Source: Flavobacterium coralii (GTDB lineage: Bacteria; Bacteroidota; Bacteroidia; Flavobacteriales; Flavobacteriaceae). From it: a stretch of 64,000 nucleotides of DNA. The stretch spans positions 62,001 through 126,000 of the forward strand of contig NZ_JAHDIU010000006.1 of the NCBI RefSeq assembly GCF_019891545.1, read 5' to 3'. Below, piece after piece: positions 8,755 to 18,235 of the stretch. Numbering within the stretch: position 1 is the first letter of the stretch; every line of letters starts with the position of its first letter. Under the pieces are notes generated by a model that saw nothing but the letters and a program-made list of their open reading frames with translations, searched no databases and had not been told where the DNA came from. A program made the translations under genes and the position numbers.

Positions 8755-9678
8755 TTAACGTTCTGAATTGAGATGTTTTATGATATCATCTTTATTTGTC
8801 AGAAGCGATTTGTCATGTTCTTTCCACTCAAGGTCTTTAGAGGAATCTATGCTGTCACAAAAATGCTCTCCGTTAGCAATCACTGTCTTATCGCCTTTTT
8901 TATAAACTATTTGTGTGCTACAAACCATAGGTGTTAAATAGTTATCAACTGCTTCAGGGGTCAAAACTATATTCACACCAAAGTATTGGGTTTGGACGCT
9001 CGGATAGGTTATGCCGCTTGTTTCGGGATGCAGTAAAATTATATTAGCGTACGCGGCGCTAATTTTGTAATCGTCCGCATTAGTCACTTTTTTTGAAAAC
9101 TCTTCACTTATAAACTTTAAAAAATCCAAATGAAAACGTATTTCCTTTTCTTCCAGTCCTTTATCCAGAAGAAATCTCTTTTGTTTCTCAAAGGATGCTC
9201 TGATATCTGGATTATTCTCCAACGCATATTCAGAGAAAACAACTTCAACAACCAGAAACTCATCATTGGTTTTCCATCTACTAACAGTATAATATTTTCC
9301 GTCAGGACAATCTTTATTTTCCCGGAACAAATCTGAAGTTTCAGCAATTGCCGTAAGTCTTTGTTTATCAATTAGTGTGCTTTCCAATGCACCGTAAAAC
9401 ATCACCTGATGCGGACAGTTTGCCCTTCCAAATGATAAAAGATGTTGATTAATGACTTCTTGGTCTTTAATGTATCCCAAATTATCAATGTGATCGTATA
9501 GCACCGCTCCTTTATTAGGGCGAACTCTGTCAATATGTGCATTTTTAGAAACCTTTGCCAATGGGATAGGAATGAATTTTATTCCATTTTTCAATAAATC
9601 TACTATTTCATCATAAGATACTGCTGATAGATCTCGTGAAAATTCTTTAAGCTTTTCAAATGCTTCGTATTTGTCCAT
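8755..9678 (-). CDS. RES-domain-like protein, 307 residues
   Basis: Several blocks resemble RES-domain proteins, whose characterised members (MbcT, the RES toxin of Pseudomonas) degrade NAD+. They are IDRVRPN (49-55, the conserved Arg), FGRANCPHQVMFYGA (83-97, matching the GRaN-P-q--FYgs block with Arg85 and Tyr95), a nearby Glu113, and the C-terminal GITYPSVQT. The protein is longer than typical RES toxins (150-230 residues), with an N-terminal helical extension. The neighbouring Xre-type gene at 10054 is not the standard RES antitoxin partner in sequence. Toxin or defence effector function is inference. Confidence 0.5.
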   Translation of the reverse strand: MDKYEAFEKLKEFSRDLSAVSYDEIVDLLKNGIKFIPIPLAKVSKNAHIDRVRPNKGAVLYDHIDNLGYIKDQEVINQHLLSFGRANCPHQVMFYGALESTLIDKQRLTAIAETSDLFRENKDCPDGKYYTVSRWKTNDEFLVVEVVFSEYALENNPDIRASFEKQKRFLLDKGLEEKEIRFHLDFLKFISEEFSKKVTNADDYKISAAYANIILLHPETSGITYPSVQTQYFGVNIVLTPEAVDNYLTPMVCSTQIVYKKGDKTVIANGEHFCDSIDSSKDLEWKEHDKSLLTNKDDIIKHLNSER

Positions 9679-9790
9679 GAATTGTTATTAAACGGTTTAT
9701 TGTTTTGTATGGCGACTGCCGCGCTCTACGCTAAATCTTTTGGTAAAAGGATGCCGCTGCGATCCCTGTCGCGGAAGTAAAATACGAAAC

Positions 9791-10027
9791 CTACTTAATC
9801 CACGCCCACAAAAAACAGAGCAAACCAAAAATTATTAATAAGCCGCCAATCTTTGTGAGTATGCTCTCAACAAAGGGGGTAATCAATGCGTTTCTGTAGT
9901 TTTTAAAACCTTCACTTCCGGCGGCATTTCTGCGATAGAAAACCCTTCTGCCCACAAAAAGCTTCAGGGCGATGCCTATCACCAAAGCCAGCGTTCCTAA
10001 AATAAGTGGCACAGCATACTTTTCCAT
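9791..10027 (-). CDS. Small two-helix membrane protein, 78 residues
   Basis: Two hydrophobic helices (residues about 5-25, AVPLILGTLALVIGIALKLF; and about 60-77, IGGLLIIFGLLCFLWAW) flank a basic loop (GRRVFYRRNAAGSEGFKNYR). No family is recognised. It begins 26 bases after the Xre-type regulator on the same strand, consistent with co-transcription. The RES-like gene follows after 112 bases. Confidence 0.55.
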   Translation of the reverse strand: MEKYAVPLILGTLALVIGIALKLFVGRRVFYRRNAAGSEGFKNYRNALITPFVESILTKIGGLLIIFGLLCFLWAWIK

Positions 10028-10053
10028 TGAAAATTTTATTTAACTATTTAGCA

Positions 10054-10503
10054 CTAGTGCTTCTCACGTTTTGCAGATGATATTATAGTACAATACTTTA
10101 AGCCATTTTTACGAGCTTTTAAAGTTTCCATATCTTTGTCTGACAACGGTTTTATCGATATAATTTCCAATCTTTTTGGAACATTGCCATCTTTATCTAA
10201 AGATTGACTTCTACTGCTGATTTCAATTAACTCCAATCGTATTCGAACCATGTCATTGGAAAGAACTACCAATGGCAAAAGGTCTGTGTAAGTTTTTAAG
10301 TCAAGCGCCGCTGCAATTCTCGCTAACATCCTTGTATTTACCTTAGCGCTATGCTTAGGATTTTCAATATTCCCCACATAACCTTCAGAAACGCCCAATT
10401 TTTGTGCTAACTCAACTTGATCCATACCTGCTTTAATACGCTGTTTGCGTATATTTTCCATGATATGGAAGTCAAATTCAGATATAATTATTTCAATAAT
10501 CAT
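10054..10503 (-). CDS. Xre-family HTH transcriptional regulator
   Basis: The protein has 149 residues with an N-terminal Xre domain: FHIMENIRKQRIKAGMDQVE, then AQKLGVSEGYVGNIENPKHS, residues about 11-55. This is a common Bacteroidota type, with the sequence GYVGNIENP in the recognition region. The longer start at 10503 is chosen because these proteins normally have about ten residues before the first conserved Arg-containing helix. A start at 10461 is possible. The C-terminal half is charged and unassigned. It is the first gene of the minus-strand unknown cluster and probably regulates it. An imperfect CACAT-N8-ATGTG inverted repeat at 10550-10567 upstream is a possible operator. Confidence 0.8.
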   Translation of the reverse strand: MIIEIIISEFDFHIMENIRKQRIKAGMDQVELAQKLGVSEGYVGNIENPKHSAKVNTRMLARIAAALDLKTYTDLLPLVVLSNDMVRIRLELIEISSRSQSLDKDGNVPKRLEIISIKPLSDKDMETLKARKNGLKYCTIISSAKREKH

Positions 10504-10714
10504 GGGCTTTTCAATTATACAGCAATGAAAGCATTACAAAATTTATTTTCACATACTCATAGATGTGTGATATTTTTTTTCTATATTTGTTTTGGTTCAG
10601 TTATGAATCATTAATTTTGCGATACTTCTAATAAAATATTTGAAGCATTCGCTTGGAATCTCGCCCATTGAAACTGGTAATTTTAGCACGCGAGAAGTAC
10701 TAAGTGTAAATGCT

Positions 10715-10811
10715 CACGCCATATGGCGTGGGCTCACTTATTCGCGTGCAGGTATACCAGTACCTAATGGGCAGTAAGTTGAGTTTAAACCCACGCCTCC
10801 TTTTTAGGCGT
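10715..10811. repeat. Nested inverted repeats (CACGCC/GGCGTG family) in a gene-free region
   Basis: CACGCC-ATAT-GGCGTG (10715-10730) is a perfect palindrome. Its right arm extended as GGCGTGGG (10725-10732) pairs perfectly with CCCACGCC at 10790-10797. ACGCCT (10793-10798) then pairs with AGGCGT (10806-10811) around a 7-base loop. The arms are mutually exclusive, as in a switching RNA leader or a processed structure. No open frame crosses it. Confidence 0.5.
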
Positions 10812-10921
10812 TCCTATCCTCAATCTTATTCTTAGCTGCTTCTTTTAGTAACTCGCAAACGATATCGATAACCTTTATCTGTTAGCCTATGGTGTAGCGT
10901 TACTATTTTAATCTTTATAAT

Positions 10922-10972
10922 GCCTGGCCCGTACTGGTATTCCTTCTGGGTTAGTTAGAGGAAGGGTCAGGC
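10922..10972 (+). terminator. Long hairpin followed by a T-rich run
   Basis: GCCTGGCCC (10922-10930) pairs with GGGTCAGGC (10964-10972), nine pairs with one G-U wobble in RNA. An inner TTCCT/AGGAA stem lies inside, and TTTCTTTGTTT follows. On the plus strand this resembles an intrinsic terminator or attenuator about 215 bases upstream of the SusC gene. No gene precedes it on this strand within the gap, so it may end a leader or small RNA. Confidence 0.45.
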
Positions 10973-11102
10973 TTTCTTTGTTTGGGAAAGATATTTATCT
11001 GTTTCCTTCAGATCTTAAAGGCTTAGGCTATGATCTTTATAACTTTTCTTCCTTACCGAATTTGGGATGACTACGCCTTCGCTAAACTAATTAACAAGAA
11101 AA

Positions 11103-11140
11103 GCCTTCTATTACTATGGTGGAACTAAGCTATAGAAGGC
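11103..11140. repeat. Perfect 9-bp inverted repeat just upstream of the SusC gene
   Basis: GCCTTCTAT (11103-11111) and ATAGAAGGC (11132-11140) flank a 20-base loop, ending 46 bases before the SusC start codon. It lies in the likely 5' untranslated region and could be a regulatory hairpin or a protein-binding site. Confidence 0.45.
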
Positions 11141-11186
11141 GAGAGAAAATCAAAACTATCGTTTCATTTTAATCCTATTTAAATTT

Positions 11187-14100
11187 ATGAAAAATCTTTC
11201 ATTAAACAAGGGCAGGCCCTCCTGTCTTTGTATTTTCATTTTTACAATTTTATTATCTAATCAGGTTTTTGCATCACGCCTAACGTTTGGAAGCTACGCG
11301 CAGCAAACTCAGCAACAAATTACTGGTATCGTATCCGACGCTTCGGGACCGCTACCTAACGTCACGGTCAATGTAAAGGGAACTAATATTTTCACTTCGA
11401 CTAATGAAAAAGGACAGTTTGCAATTACTGCAAGCTCGACCGATGTCCTGGTGTTCTCCTTTATTGGCTTCACCACACAAGAGATTCCAGTTGGTACACA
11501 AGCGTCAATAAATCTAGTGATGGCAGAAGACAGCACACAGCTTCAGGAAGTCACCATAAATGCGGGATATTATTCAGTTAAGGACAAAGAAAGGACTGGT
11601 AGCATAGCCCGAATTAAATCAGCGGACATAGCTCTTCAGCCCGTAAGCAGTCCTATAGCCGCTATGCAAGGGCGTATGTCGGGTGTTAACATTATTCAGT
11701 CCGCCGGGACACCAGGCAGTGGGTTTAGCATTCAGGTGCGTGGAATCAACTCTTTACGGGGTACAGGGAATGATCCATTGTATGTTATTAACGGCGTACC
11801 CTATGCATCGCAATCGCTGGGCAGCAACGAAGTGTCGGGTGGTTTATTCGGAGGGCTGTCAAATCCTCTCAGCAGTATAAATCCTGCGGATATCGAGAGC
11901 ATCGAGGTATTAAAAGACGCGGATGCCACAGCCATTTACGGTTCCCGTGGCGCAAATGGTGTGGTATTGATTACAACCAAAAAAGGTAAAGCCGGACGTA
12001 CGCGCTTTGATGTACAAAGCTATACGACAGTCGGTAAGATTACCAACAAACTCGACCTGCTCAATACAGGACAGTATCTGGCCATGCGTAGGGAAGCATT
12101 CGAGAACGATGGTATCAGCGAATATCCTGAAGATGCCTATGACGTCAATGGTACTTGGAGCCAGACACGGAATACCGATTGGCAGAAGGAACTCATCGGA
12201 GGTACAGCTAATATTTATAACGCACAACTAACTGTTTCCGGAGGTTCCGATCTGACACAGTTCCTGCTCAGCGGCACATATCGCAAGGAGACGACGGTAT
12301 TTCCCGGCGACGCGCATTTTAATCGTGGTGCAGCAGCAGTCAACATTACCCATCGCTCAGAAGATGACCGTTTCAGGCTAATGTTCTCAGCCAACTATTC
12401 GGGGGACAAGAATACCCTGCCGGGCATTGACCTGACAAGGCAAGCCTATACGCTCGCGCCAAATGCGCCGGCACTTTACGATGATGCCGGAAACCTTAAC
12501 TGGGAAAATGGAACATTTGAAAATCCTTTGGCGCAGCTAAACGGAAATTATATCAACACAACCAATACCTTAGTTGCCAATACGATGCTATCGTTCAAAC
12601 TGCCCGCGGGGTTCGAGGCCAAAACAAGCTTGGGGTTTACCGACTCTCAGTTGTCTGAAGTCAGGTCCTTGCCCTATACGATCTACAACCCGGTTTCTGG
12701 ATTCACAAGCGCAATGTCTGAAATGGTTGTCAACGATGGCAAGCGCCGCTCCTGGATCATTGAACCGCAATTGACCTGGCAAAAAAAATGGGACCTGGCA
12801 GAGCTCAACGTACTTGCAGGCACGACATTCCAGAACCAAGAGCAGGAAATGTTGGCGATAGACGCTTATGGCTTCCCGAGCAATGCGCTGATGAACAGCC
12901 TTTCAGCAGCGACAACGTTAACGATACTCAGGGATGAGCAGTCTGACTACCGCTACAACGCTTTTTTCGGACGTATAAATGCTGTTATAAAAGACCGTTA
13001 CATCATCAACCTTACAGGACGACGTGATGGGTCAAGCCGCTTCGGTACAGGAAACCGTTTCGCCAACTTTGGCGCGGTTGGTGCGGCATGGATTTTTTCC
13101 TCTGAACCTTTCCTTGAGCAGACGCGCTCAGTTCTGAGCTTCGGTAAACTGCGTGCCAGTTATGGCGTAACGGGTAATGACCAAATAGGCGATTACCAAT
13201 ACTTGGACACCTATCAAATAACACCCAACGTTTATGACGGTGTTATTGGCATTCAGCCAACCAGGCTTTTCAATCCGAAGTTCGGCTGGGAAACAAATAA
13301 GAAGTTTGAAGCTGCGATGGAATTGGGCTTTTTCCAGGACAGGATTTTCCTCTCAGCTTCCTGGTTTCGCAATCGTTCGTCAAACCAGCTAGTCGGTGTG
13401 CCCCTTCCCGGAACGACCGGATTTCCTACATTACAGGCCAATCTTGATGCCACCGTGGAAAATACGGGCTTCGAGTTTGAGTGGCGTTCAGAGAACTTTA
13501 AATCAAAGGATTTTAGCTGGATAACTTCGCTCAACCTCACTATACCGCGTAATAAACTTCTGGCTTTTCCAGACTTAGAGACCTCGACTTACAAAAATCG
13601 GTTCATGGTCGGACAGTCCATCTTTATCCAAAAACTTTATCATTACACGGGTATTGACCAAGATACCGGCTTGCATACCGTAGAAGATGTCAACGGAGAT
13701 GGCGCAATCACTGCCGCAGAAGACCTCACGTCATTTATCGACTTCTCGCCAAAATATTATGGAGGTATAGCCAATCAATTGACCTATAAAAACTGGTCGC
13801 TTGATTTCCTTTTCCAGTTTGTTAAACAAAAAGGAGCGGCAATGACTAATTCATTTCTGGTGCCTGGTGCTTTCTCGAATCAAATGTCACAGGTACAAAG
13901 TCATTTTCCTGTTGACGGCAATGCAGCGGTTGCCCAATTGTATACTACCGGGGAAAATGCAGACGCAGTACAAGCTTATAACAACTTTGTGCTCAGTGAC
14001 GCCATGGTACAGGATGCTTCGTTCGTAAGGTTAAAAAGCTTGAGCCTTTCCTACACATTACCGTCACTTTGGTCACCTACGACAAGCGCACGGATTTACC

Positions 14101-14219
14101 TGCAGGGACAAAATCTGCTGACGTTCACTAAATATGAGGGAGCCGACCCAGAGAACAATTCAGCCTATTTCCTGCCGCCATTACGACAATTCACTTTAGG
14201 GGCTCAAATCAGTTTCTAA
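11187..14219 (+). CDS. SusC/RagA-type TonB-dependent outer-membrane transporter
   Basis: The protein has 1010 residues. A long signal peptide (about 1-40) precedes a CarboxypepD_reg-like domain (about 43-110; ITGIVSDASGPLPNVTVNVK), then a TonB plug (about 120-235; PLYVINGVPY, SIEVLKDADATAIYGSRGAN, GVVLITTKKG) and a large beta-barrel ending in FTLGAQISF with a terminal Phe. Such proteins import large ligands (oligosaccharides, peptides, siderophores) with a SusD lipoprotein lid. Here the SusD gene follows by 15 bases, then an S9 peptidase, so a peptide ligand is the most likely. No sigma/anti-sigma pair or glycan-degrading gene is adjacent, which argues against a sugar locus. There is no TonB-box-like extra N-terminal extension of the FecA type. 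Confidence 0.95.
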   Translation: MKNLSLNKGRPSCLCIFIFTILLSNQVFASRLTFGSYAQQTQQQITGIVSDASGPLPNVTVNVKGTNIFTSTNEKGQFAITASSTDVLVFSFIGFTTQEIPVGTQASINLVMAEDSTQLQEVTINAGYYSVKDKERTGSIARIKSADIALQPVSSPIAAMQGRMSGVNIIQSAGTPGSGFSIQVRGINSLRGTGNDPLYVINGVPYASQSLGSNEVSGGLFGGLSNPLSSINPADIESIEVLKDADATAIYGSRGANGVVLITTKKGKAGRTRFDVQSYTTVGKITNKLDLLNTGQYLAMRREAFENDGISEYPEDAYDVNGTWSQTRNTDWQKELIGGTANIYNAQLTVSGGSDLTQFLLSGTYRKETTVFPGDAHFNRGAAAVNITHRSEDDRFRLMFSANYSGDKNTLPGIDLTRQAYTLAPNAPALYDDAGNLNWENGTFENPLAQLNGNYINTTNTLVANTMLSFKLPAGFEAKTSLGFTDSQLSEVRSLPYTIYNPVSGFTSAMSEMVVNDGKRRSWIIEPQLTWQKKWDLAELNVLAGTTFQNQEQEMLAIDAYGFPSNALMNSLSAATTLTILRDEQSDYRYNAFFGRINAVIKDRYIINLTGRRDGSSRFGTGNRFANFGAVGAAWIFSSEPFLEQTRSVLSFGKLRASYGVTGNDQIGDYQYLDTYQITPNVYDGVIGIQPTRLFNPKFGWETNKKFEAAMELGFFQDRIFLSASWFRNRSSNQLVGVPLPGTTGFPTLQANLDATVENTGFEFEWRSENFKSKDFSWITSLNLTIPRNKLLAFPDLETSTYKNRFMVGQSIFIQKLYHYTGIDQDTGLHTVEDVNGDGAITAAEDLTSFIDFSPKYYGGIANQLTYKNWSLDFLFQFVKQKGAAMTNSFLVPGAFSNQMSQVQSHFPVDGNAAVAQLYTTGENADAVQAYNNFVLSDAMVQDASFVRLKSLSLSYTLPSLWSPTTSARIYLQGQNLLTFTKYEGADPENNSAYFLPPLRQFTLGAQISF

Positions 14220-14234
14220 CTAAAATTTATTCAT

Positions 14235-15644
14235 ATGACAACAATTAATAATATCCCAAATAATCCTCGGCCTAAGCTAAAACTGTACACGGTGTCGGTT
14301 ATAGTGATGGTTCTGTCACTGCTTTCCTGCGAAAGTTTTATCGAAGTTGACATGCCCCAATCTGAACTCACTGGCAATGCCGTCTATGAGGATGTAACCA
14401 CCGCCAATGCCGCACTTGCGGACATATATGCCCGCATGCGCGAGGGTGGGGTCGCTTCAGGCACTTCGTTCGGGGGTACGTTTCTTATGGCAAACTACGC
14501 TGATGACATGGATTTCTATGGCACAAATACTCTTAATGAGCAATTCAACAAGCACACACTGCTTCCGTCCAATGCAAATTTGCTGCGACTCTGGAATACG
14601 ACCTATGGAGAAATTTATGCCATTAATGCGCTTTTGGAAGGTGTACAATCATCGGCGGCAATTACGGGAGATGACCGCAACAGGTTGCTTGGTGAAGCCT
14701 ATTTTCTCAGGGCATTCAATTATTTTTACCTTGTCAATCTTTTCGGTGATATCCCTTATATCACAACAACCGATTATGAGCTTAATGCTGCGATCGGCAA
14801 AACATCGGCTACTGAGGTCTGGAACAACATCATTCAGGATCTTCTACTAGCCGAATCCATTTTGCCTGAAAGTTATCCATCTTCAGCACGCGTTAGAGCG
14901 AATCGGGCTACCGTACATGCAATGCTTGCAAGAGTTCATCTTTATACTCAGAACTATTCACAAGCCGAAGCCTATGCAACCCTGGTAATCGAAAGCGGCG
15001 ATTATTCAATCGATACAGATCCGGCAGCTGCATTTTTAAAAGACAGCCCTTCAATTATTTGGTCCTTCCACCCGGGTATTGAAGGCCAAAACACCAAGGA
15101 TGCGACAACTTACAATTTTACAAGCGGTCCACCCACCAAGCCCGCACTATCCGTAAATCTATACGATTCGTTTGAAAACGGCGATTTACGTAAAACAAAC
15201 TGGATTGCAGTCATTTCCAATCCAAATGGAACCTGGTACAGGCCTTTTAAGTATAAGCTAAACGCGCCTACACCCGAGTCCCAGGAATATACGCTACTTC
15301 TACGGCTTGAGGAACAGTACCTGATCCGTGCCGAAGCACGTGCCTTCAACGGCAACATTCCAGGCGCACAGGCAGATATTGATGTCATCCGAACCCGCGC
15401 AGGGCTCCCCGCCACTTCAGCTGCAACGCAGGAAGAATTGGCCGCTGCTATATTACAGGAGAGACGACATGAACTTTTCACCGAGCAGTGCCATCGGTGG
15501 TTCGATCTTAAGCGTACCGGCAATGCAGAAAGTGTCTTGAGCCTCATAAAACCCAACTGGCAGATGCGTGACATTTGGTTGCCTTTGCCTGAGGCTGAAT
15601 TGTCACTCAACGAAAACCTGCTTCCACAAAATCCCGGATATTAA
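14235..15644 (+). CDS. SusD/RagB-type outer-membrane lipoprotein
   Basis: The protein has 469 residues. The signal peptide ends in VLSLLSC (Cys about 31), giving a lipoprotein anchored at the outer membrane. The TPR-containing SusD fold is recognisable from GEAYFLRAFNYFYLVNLFGD, VHAMLARVHLYTQNYSQAEA and the C-terminal signature LQERRHELFTEQCHRWFDLK. SusD proteins form the ligand-binding lid on the SusC barrel. The gene is in one operon with SusC upstream (15-base gap) and the S9 peptidase downstream (one base between stop and start). The C-terminus (PLPEAELSLNENLLPQNPGY) is typical for the family, so the gene is complete. Confidence 0.95.
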   Translation: MTTINNIPNNPRPKLKLYTVSVIVMVLSLLSCESFIEVDMPQSELTGNAVYEDVTTANAALADIYARMREGGVASGTSFGGTFLMANYADDMDFYGTNTLNEQFNKHTLLPSNANLLRLWNTTYGEIYAINALLEGVQSSAAITGDDRNRLLGEAYFLRAFNYFYLVNLFGDIPYITTTDYELNAAIGKTSATEVWNNIIQDLLLAESILPESYPSSARVRANRATVHAMLARVHLYTQNYSQAEAYATLVIESGDYSIDTDPAAAFLKDSPSIIWSFHPGIEGQNTKDATTYNFTSGPPTKPALSVNLYDSFENGDLRKTNWIAVISNPNGTWYRPFKYKLNAPTPESQEYTLLLRLEEQYLIRAEARAFNGNIPGAQADIDVIRTRAGLPATSAATQEELAAAILQERRHELFTEQCHRWFDLKRTGNAESVLSLIKPNWQMRDIWLPLPEAELSLNENLLPQNPGY

Positions 15645-15645
15645 A

Positions 15646-18183
15646 ATGAAAGCGATCCGATTTATAATAGCTTTTTGTGTGATTGCCGGGCTTCCGGCCA
15701 ACGCTCAGGAAGGGAATCTAAAAGTTACACCCGATGATTTTGAAAAGTGGGGAACGTTGTCGGGAGAAGGACTGTCACCGAATGGCAAATGGGCTGCCTT
15801 TAGGATGGAATATACATCGGGAAAAGATACGCTTTTCCTTCAAAACCTCGACAAGGGCAAACAGAACTATTTCCCAAATGGGCACCTAATTGCCTTTAGC
15901 CCGGATTCAAAAAGAATCGCGGTCCGGCTACAGGGTAATACTATCAGTTTGATTGATTTGGCAAGCAAAAATGCTGTAGCGTATTCTGGGGTAACGCGAT
16001 TTGATTTCCTGCCTGACGGGAAGTATCTCGTGCTTTATCAAAGTACAGGGCATAATATCCTTTCCCTTTTTGATCGGCAGCATAAATTGTTGACCGAACG
16101 CGATAATGTTTCAGATTACACTGTTTCCCGCCAAGGCAAAGTCGCGATAATCGAACCGGGGGCTGTTTCGCTGTTGGATGTTACGGATTTAAAGGTTTCG
16201 AAAATAACGACCGATACCCTTTCCGCATACAGTAGGATCCATTGGAGTAAGTCAGGCAGAAGTCTTGTATTCTTCAGCAAAGCAAAAAAGGACGGCAACA
16301 TTTCTATTGTGCATTATGATTGTGCAAATCAACAGTCCAGATTGCTTGAAAGTACCAAGATCATTTTTCAAGGCCAGCTGCATGCGATAGAGCCTTACAA
16401 ACTTGCGGTTTCCGATGACGAAATGCATGTTTATTTTCTTGCCAACGAGATAAGCACCGCTGAAGCAACAGAAACACTCGTCGAGATTTGGGATTCCGAG
16501 ACATTTTACGAATATCCTATGATTGAGCAATTAAAACAGCCTGGGATGAATGCGGCCCTATCACTTTGGGATGTAGTATCGAGTAAGCTGCACAAACTAG
16601 ATGGCGATGATTTTCAAAATGTAAAGATATTGCCGGGCGGCAGGTATGCGCTCGCCGAATCCAGATCATCTATGGTTTCGCGTACAGCAGAATTGGCGCC
16701 GGCTGATTATTACAGCATTGATCTGAAAACCATGCGATCCCAACTTATGGTTAAACAATGCAGCCGCTCTGCAGGACTGATTAAAGCGGACCCATCCGGG
16801 CAATTCGTGAGCTATTTCAAAGACGGGAATTATCATATTTTTGACAATCAGAGCGGGAAGACAACAAATATTACCGCTGCCATACCTATTGATTTCAGGG
16901 ATGCGGAGTTCGACGACTCCGGTGCGAACCCCGGATACTATAGCCCAGGATGGACCTCGGACGGCCGAAGTGTCATCCTCTATGACCAATACGATGTGTG
17001 GTTATTTTCACCTGATGGAAGAATTGCCAAAAAAATAACCGATGGCCGTAAGGATAAGACAAGATTTAGGGTAGTGGTCGACCGCAGTCAGACCGAGCGT
17101 GGTACAGTAGCGTCAAACGCTTGGGAAAAAAATGACATTCAAAAAGGCATTATTCTTTCCGCGCGAGGTGCTGACATGGCATCAGGCTACTACTATTATG
17201 ACGACAAAAAAGGTTTGGTTAAATTGCTATATGGCTCCTTCAAAGCATCCAGGATTATAAAGGCCACAGAAGCGAACGAATATTTATATGTCGAAGAGAC
17301 TAGTGCTCGTCCGCCCAGCCTAAACATACTCAGTTCCAACAAAAAGCCAAGACGTATTTTTCAATCGAACAGACATTCAGTAAAATATGATTGGGGACGA
17401 TCCGAACTGATTGCCTATACCAATTCACACGGAGATTCGTTGAAGGGTGTGCTCATATATCCCGCGGGGTACGTGAAAGGCAAAAAGTATCCGATGGTAG
17501 TCTACATATATGAAAGACTATCCTCAACCTTGCATGACTATAACAATCCTGTATTGGCAGATCGTGCAGGATTCTCGGCTCCTGCCTATTTTCTCGATGG
17601 CTATCTGGTACTTATGCCTGATATTAAATATGAGCTGAACGCTCCCGGCCCATCGGCACTTGATTGCGTAACTTCGGCAGTAAACGCAGTGATAAATCGA
17701 AATGTTGTACAGGAAAATCACATAGGGCTGATCGGACACTCCTTTGGAGGTACGGAAACGGCATTTATCGTTACCCAAACGAAGATGTTCGCTGCAGCGG
17801 TATCAAGCGGGGCAGTTACGGATCCCGTAAGTTATTACCTGACCTTAAATCCTTTTACAAACAGGTCTAATAACTGGCGATTCGAATCGCACCAGTTTAG
17901 GATGAAAACTTCCCCTTTACACGATTGGGATAGCTTCATTCGTAATTCTGCTATAGCCCATGCTGCTAATATCACAACCCCGCTTCTGAGTTGGTCTGGC
18001 AAAAGCGATGGCTCGGTCAATTACGAGCAAGGTATTGAACTGCATCTGGCTCTTCGAAGGCTTAATAAGCGAAATATATTCCTATTGTATCCCAACCAGG
18101 GACATATCCTATCGGACGAAAAAGCAAAAAGGGATGTAACCAAAAGGGTAAAAGATTGGTTCGACCTGTATTTAAAAGAGTAA
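15646..18183 (+). CDS. S9-family (prolyl oligopeptidase-type) serine peptidase
   Basis: The protein has 845 residues from the ATG at 15646, chosen because it begins a clear signal peptide (MKAIRFIIAFCVIAGLPANA) and follows the SusD stop by one base. An upstream frame extension lacks sense. The N-terminal about 550 residues form a beta-propeller (FSPDSKRIAV, GWTSDGRSVILYD). The C-terminal alpha/beta-hydrolase has the nucleophile in GHSFGG (Ser about 699), Asp about 788 in GKSDGSV, and His about 820 in NQGHILSDE. It is probably periplasmic and cleaves peptides. Placement directly after SusCD suggests it processes the imported ligand, or acts on the nearby small cysteine peptide (18236..18505). 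It ends at a strong bidirectional hairpin. Confidence 0.9.
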   Translation: MKAIRFIIAFCVIAGLPANAQEGNLKVTPDDFEKWGTLSGEGLSPNGKWAAFRMEYTSGKDTLFLQNLDKGKQNYFPNGHLIAFSPDSKRIAVRLQGNTISLIDLASKNAVAYSGVTRFDFLPDGKYLVLYQSTGHNILSLFDRQHKLLTERDNVSDYTVSRQGKVAIIEPGAVSLLDVTDLKVSKITTDTLSAYSRIHWSKSGRSLVFFSKAKKDGNISIVHYDCANQQSRLLESTKIIFQGQLHAIEPYKLAVSDDEMHVYFLANEISTAEATETLVEIWDSETFYEYPMIEQLKQPGMNAALSLWDVVSSKLHKLDGDDFQNVKILPGGRYALAESRSSMVSRTAELAPADYYSIDLKTMRSQLMVKQCSRSAGLIKADPSGQFVSYFKDGNYHIFDNQSGKTTNITAAIPIDFRDAEFDDSGANPGYYSPGWTSDGRSVILYDQYDVWLFSPDGRIAKKITDGRKDKTRFRVVVDRSQTERGTVASNAWEKNDIQKGIILSARGADMASGYYYYDDKKGLVKLLYGSFKASRIIKATEANEYLYVEETSARPPSLNILSSNKKPRRIFQSNRHSVKYDWGRSELIAYTNSHGDSLKGVLIYPAGYVKGKKYPMVVYIYERLSSTLHDYNNPVLADRAGFSAPAYFLDGYLVLMPDIKYELNAPGPSALDCVTSAVNAVINRNVVQENHIGLIGHSFGGTETAFIVTQTKMFAAAVSSGAVTDPVSYYLTLNPFTNRSNNWRFESHQFRMKTSPLHDWDSFIRNSAIAHAANITTPLLSWSGKSDGSVNYEQGIELHLALRRLNKRNIFLLYPNQGHILSDEKAKRDVTKRVKDWFDLYLKE

Positions 18184-18197
18184 TAGAACTAAAAGCA

Positions 18198-18228
18198 AAG
18201 CAATGCGGATATTGTATCCGCATTGCTT
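18198..18228. terminator. Bidirectional terminator between convergent genes
   Basis: This is a perfect 14-bp stem (AAGCAATGCGGATA with TATCCGCATTGCTT) with a 3-base loop. It sits 15 bases after the S9 peptidase stop and just after the stop of the DUF6520 gene on the other strand. Confidence 0.8.
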
Positions 18229-18235
18229 ATACTGA

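Noticed and set aside
10957-10966. Ten-base match (AGAGGAAGGG) to the 3' end of tRNA-Ser as a possible attachment copy
   Set aside because: Too short and purine-rich. It lies inside a hairpin, and the next base differs, so chance is more likely than an attachment site.
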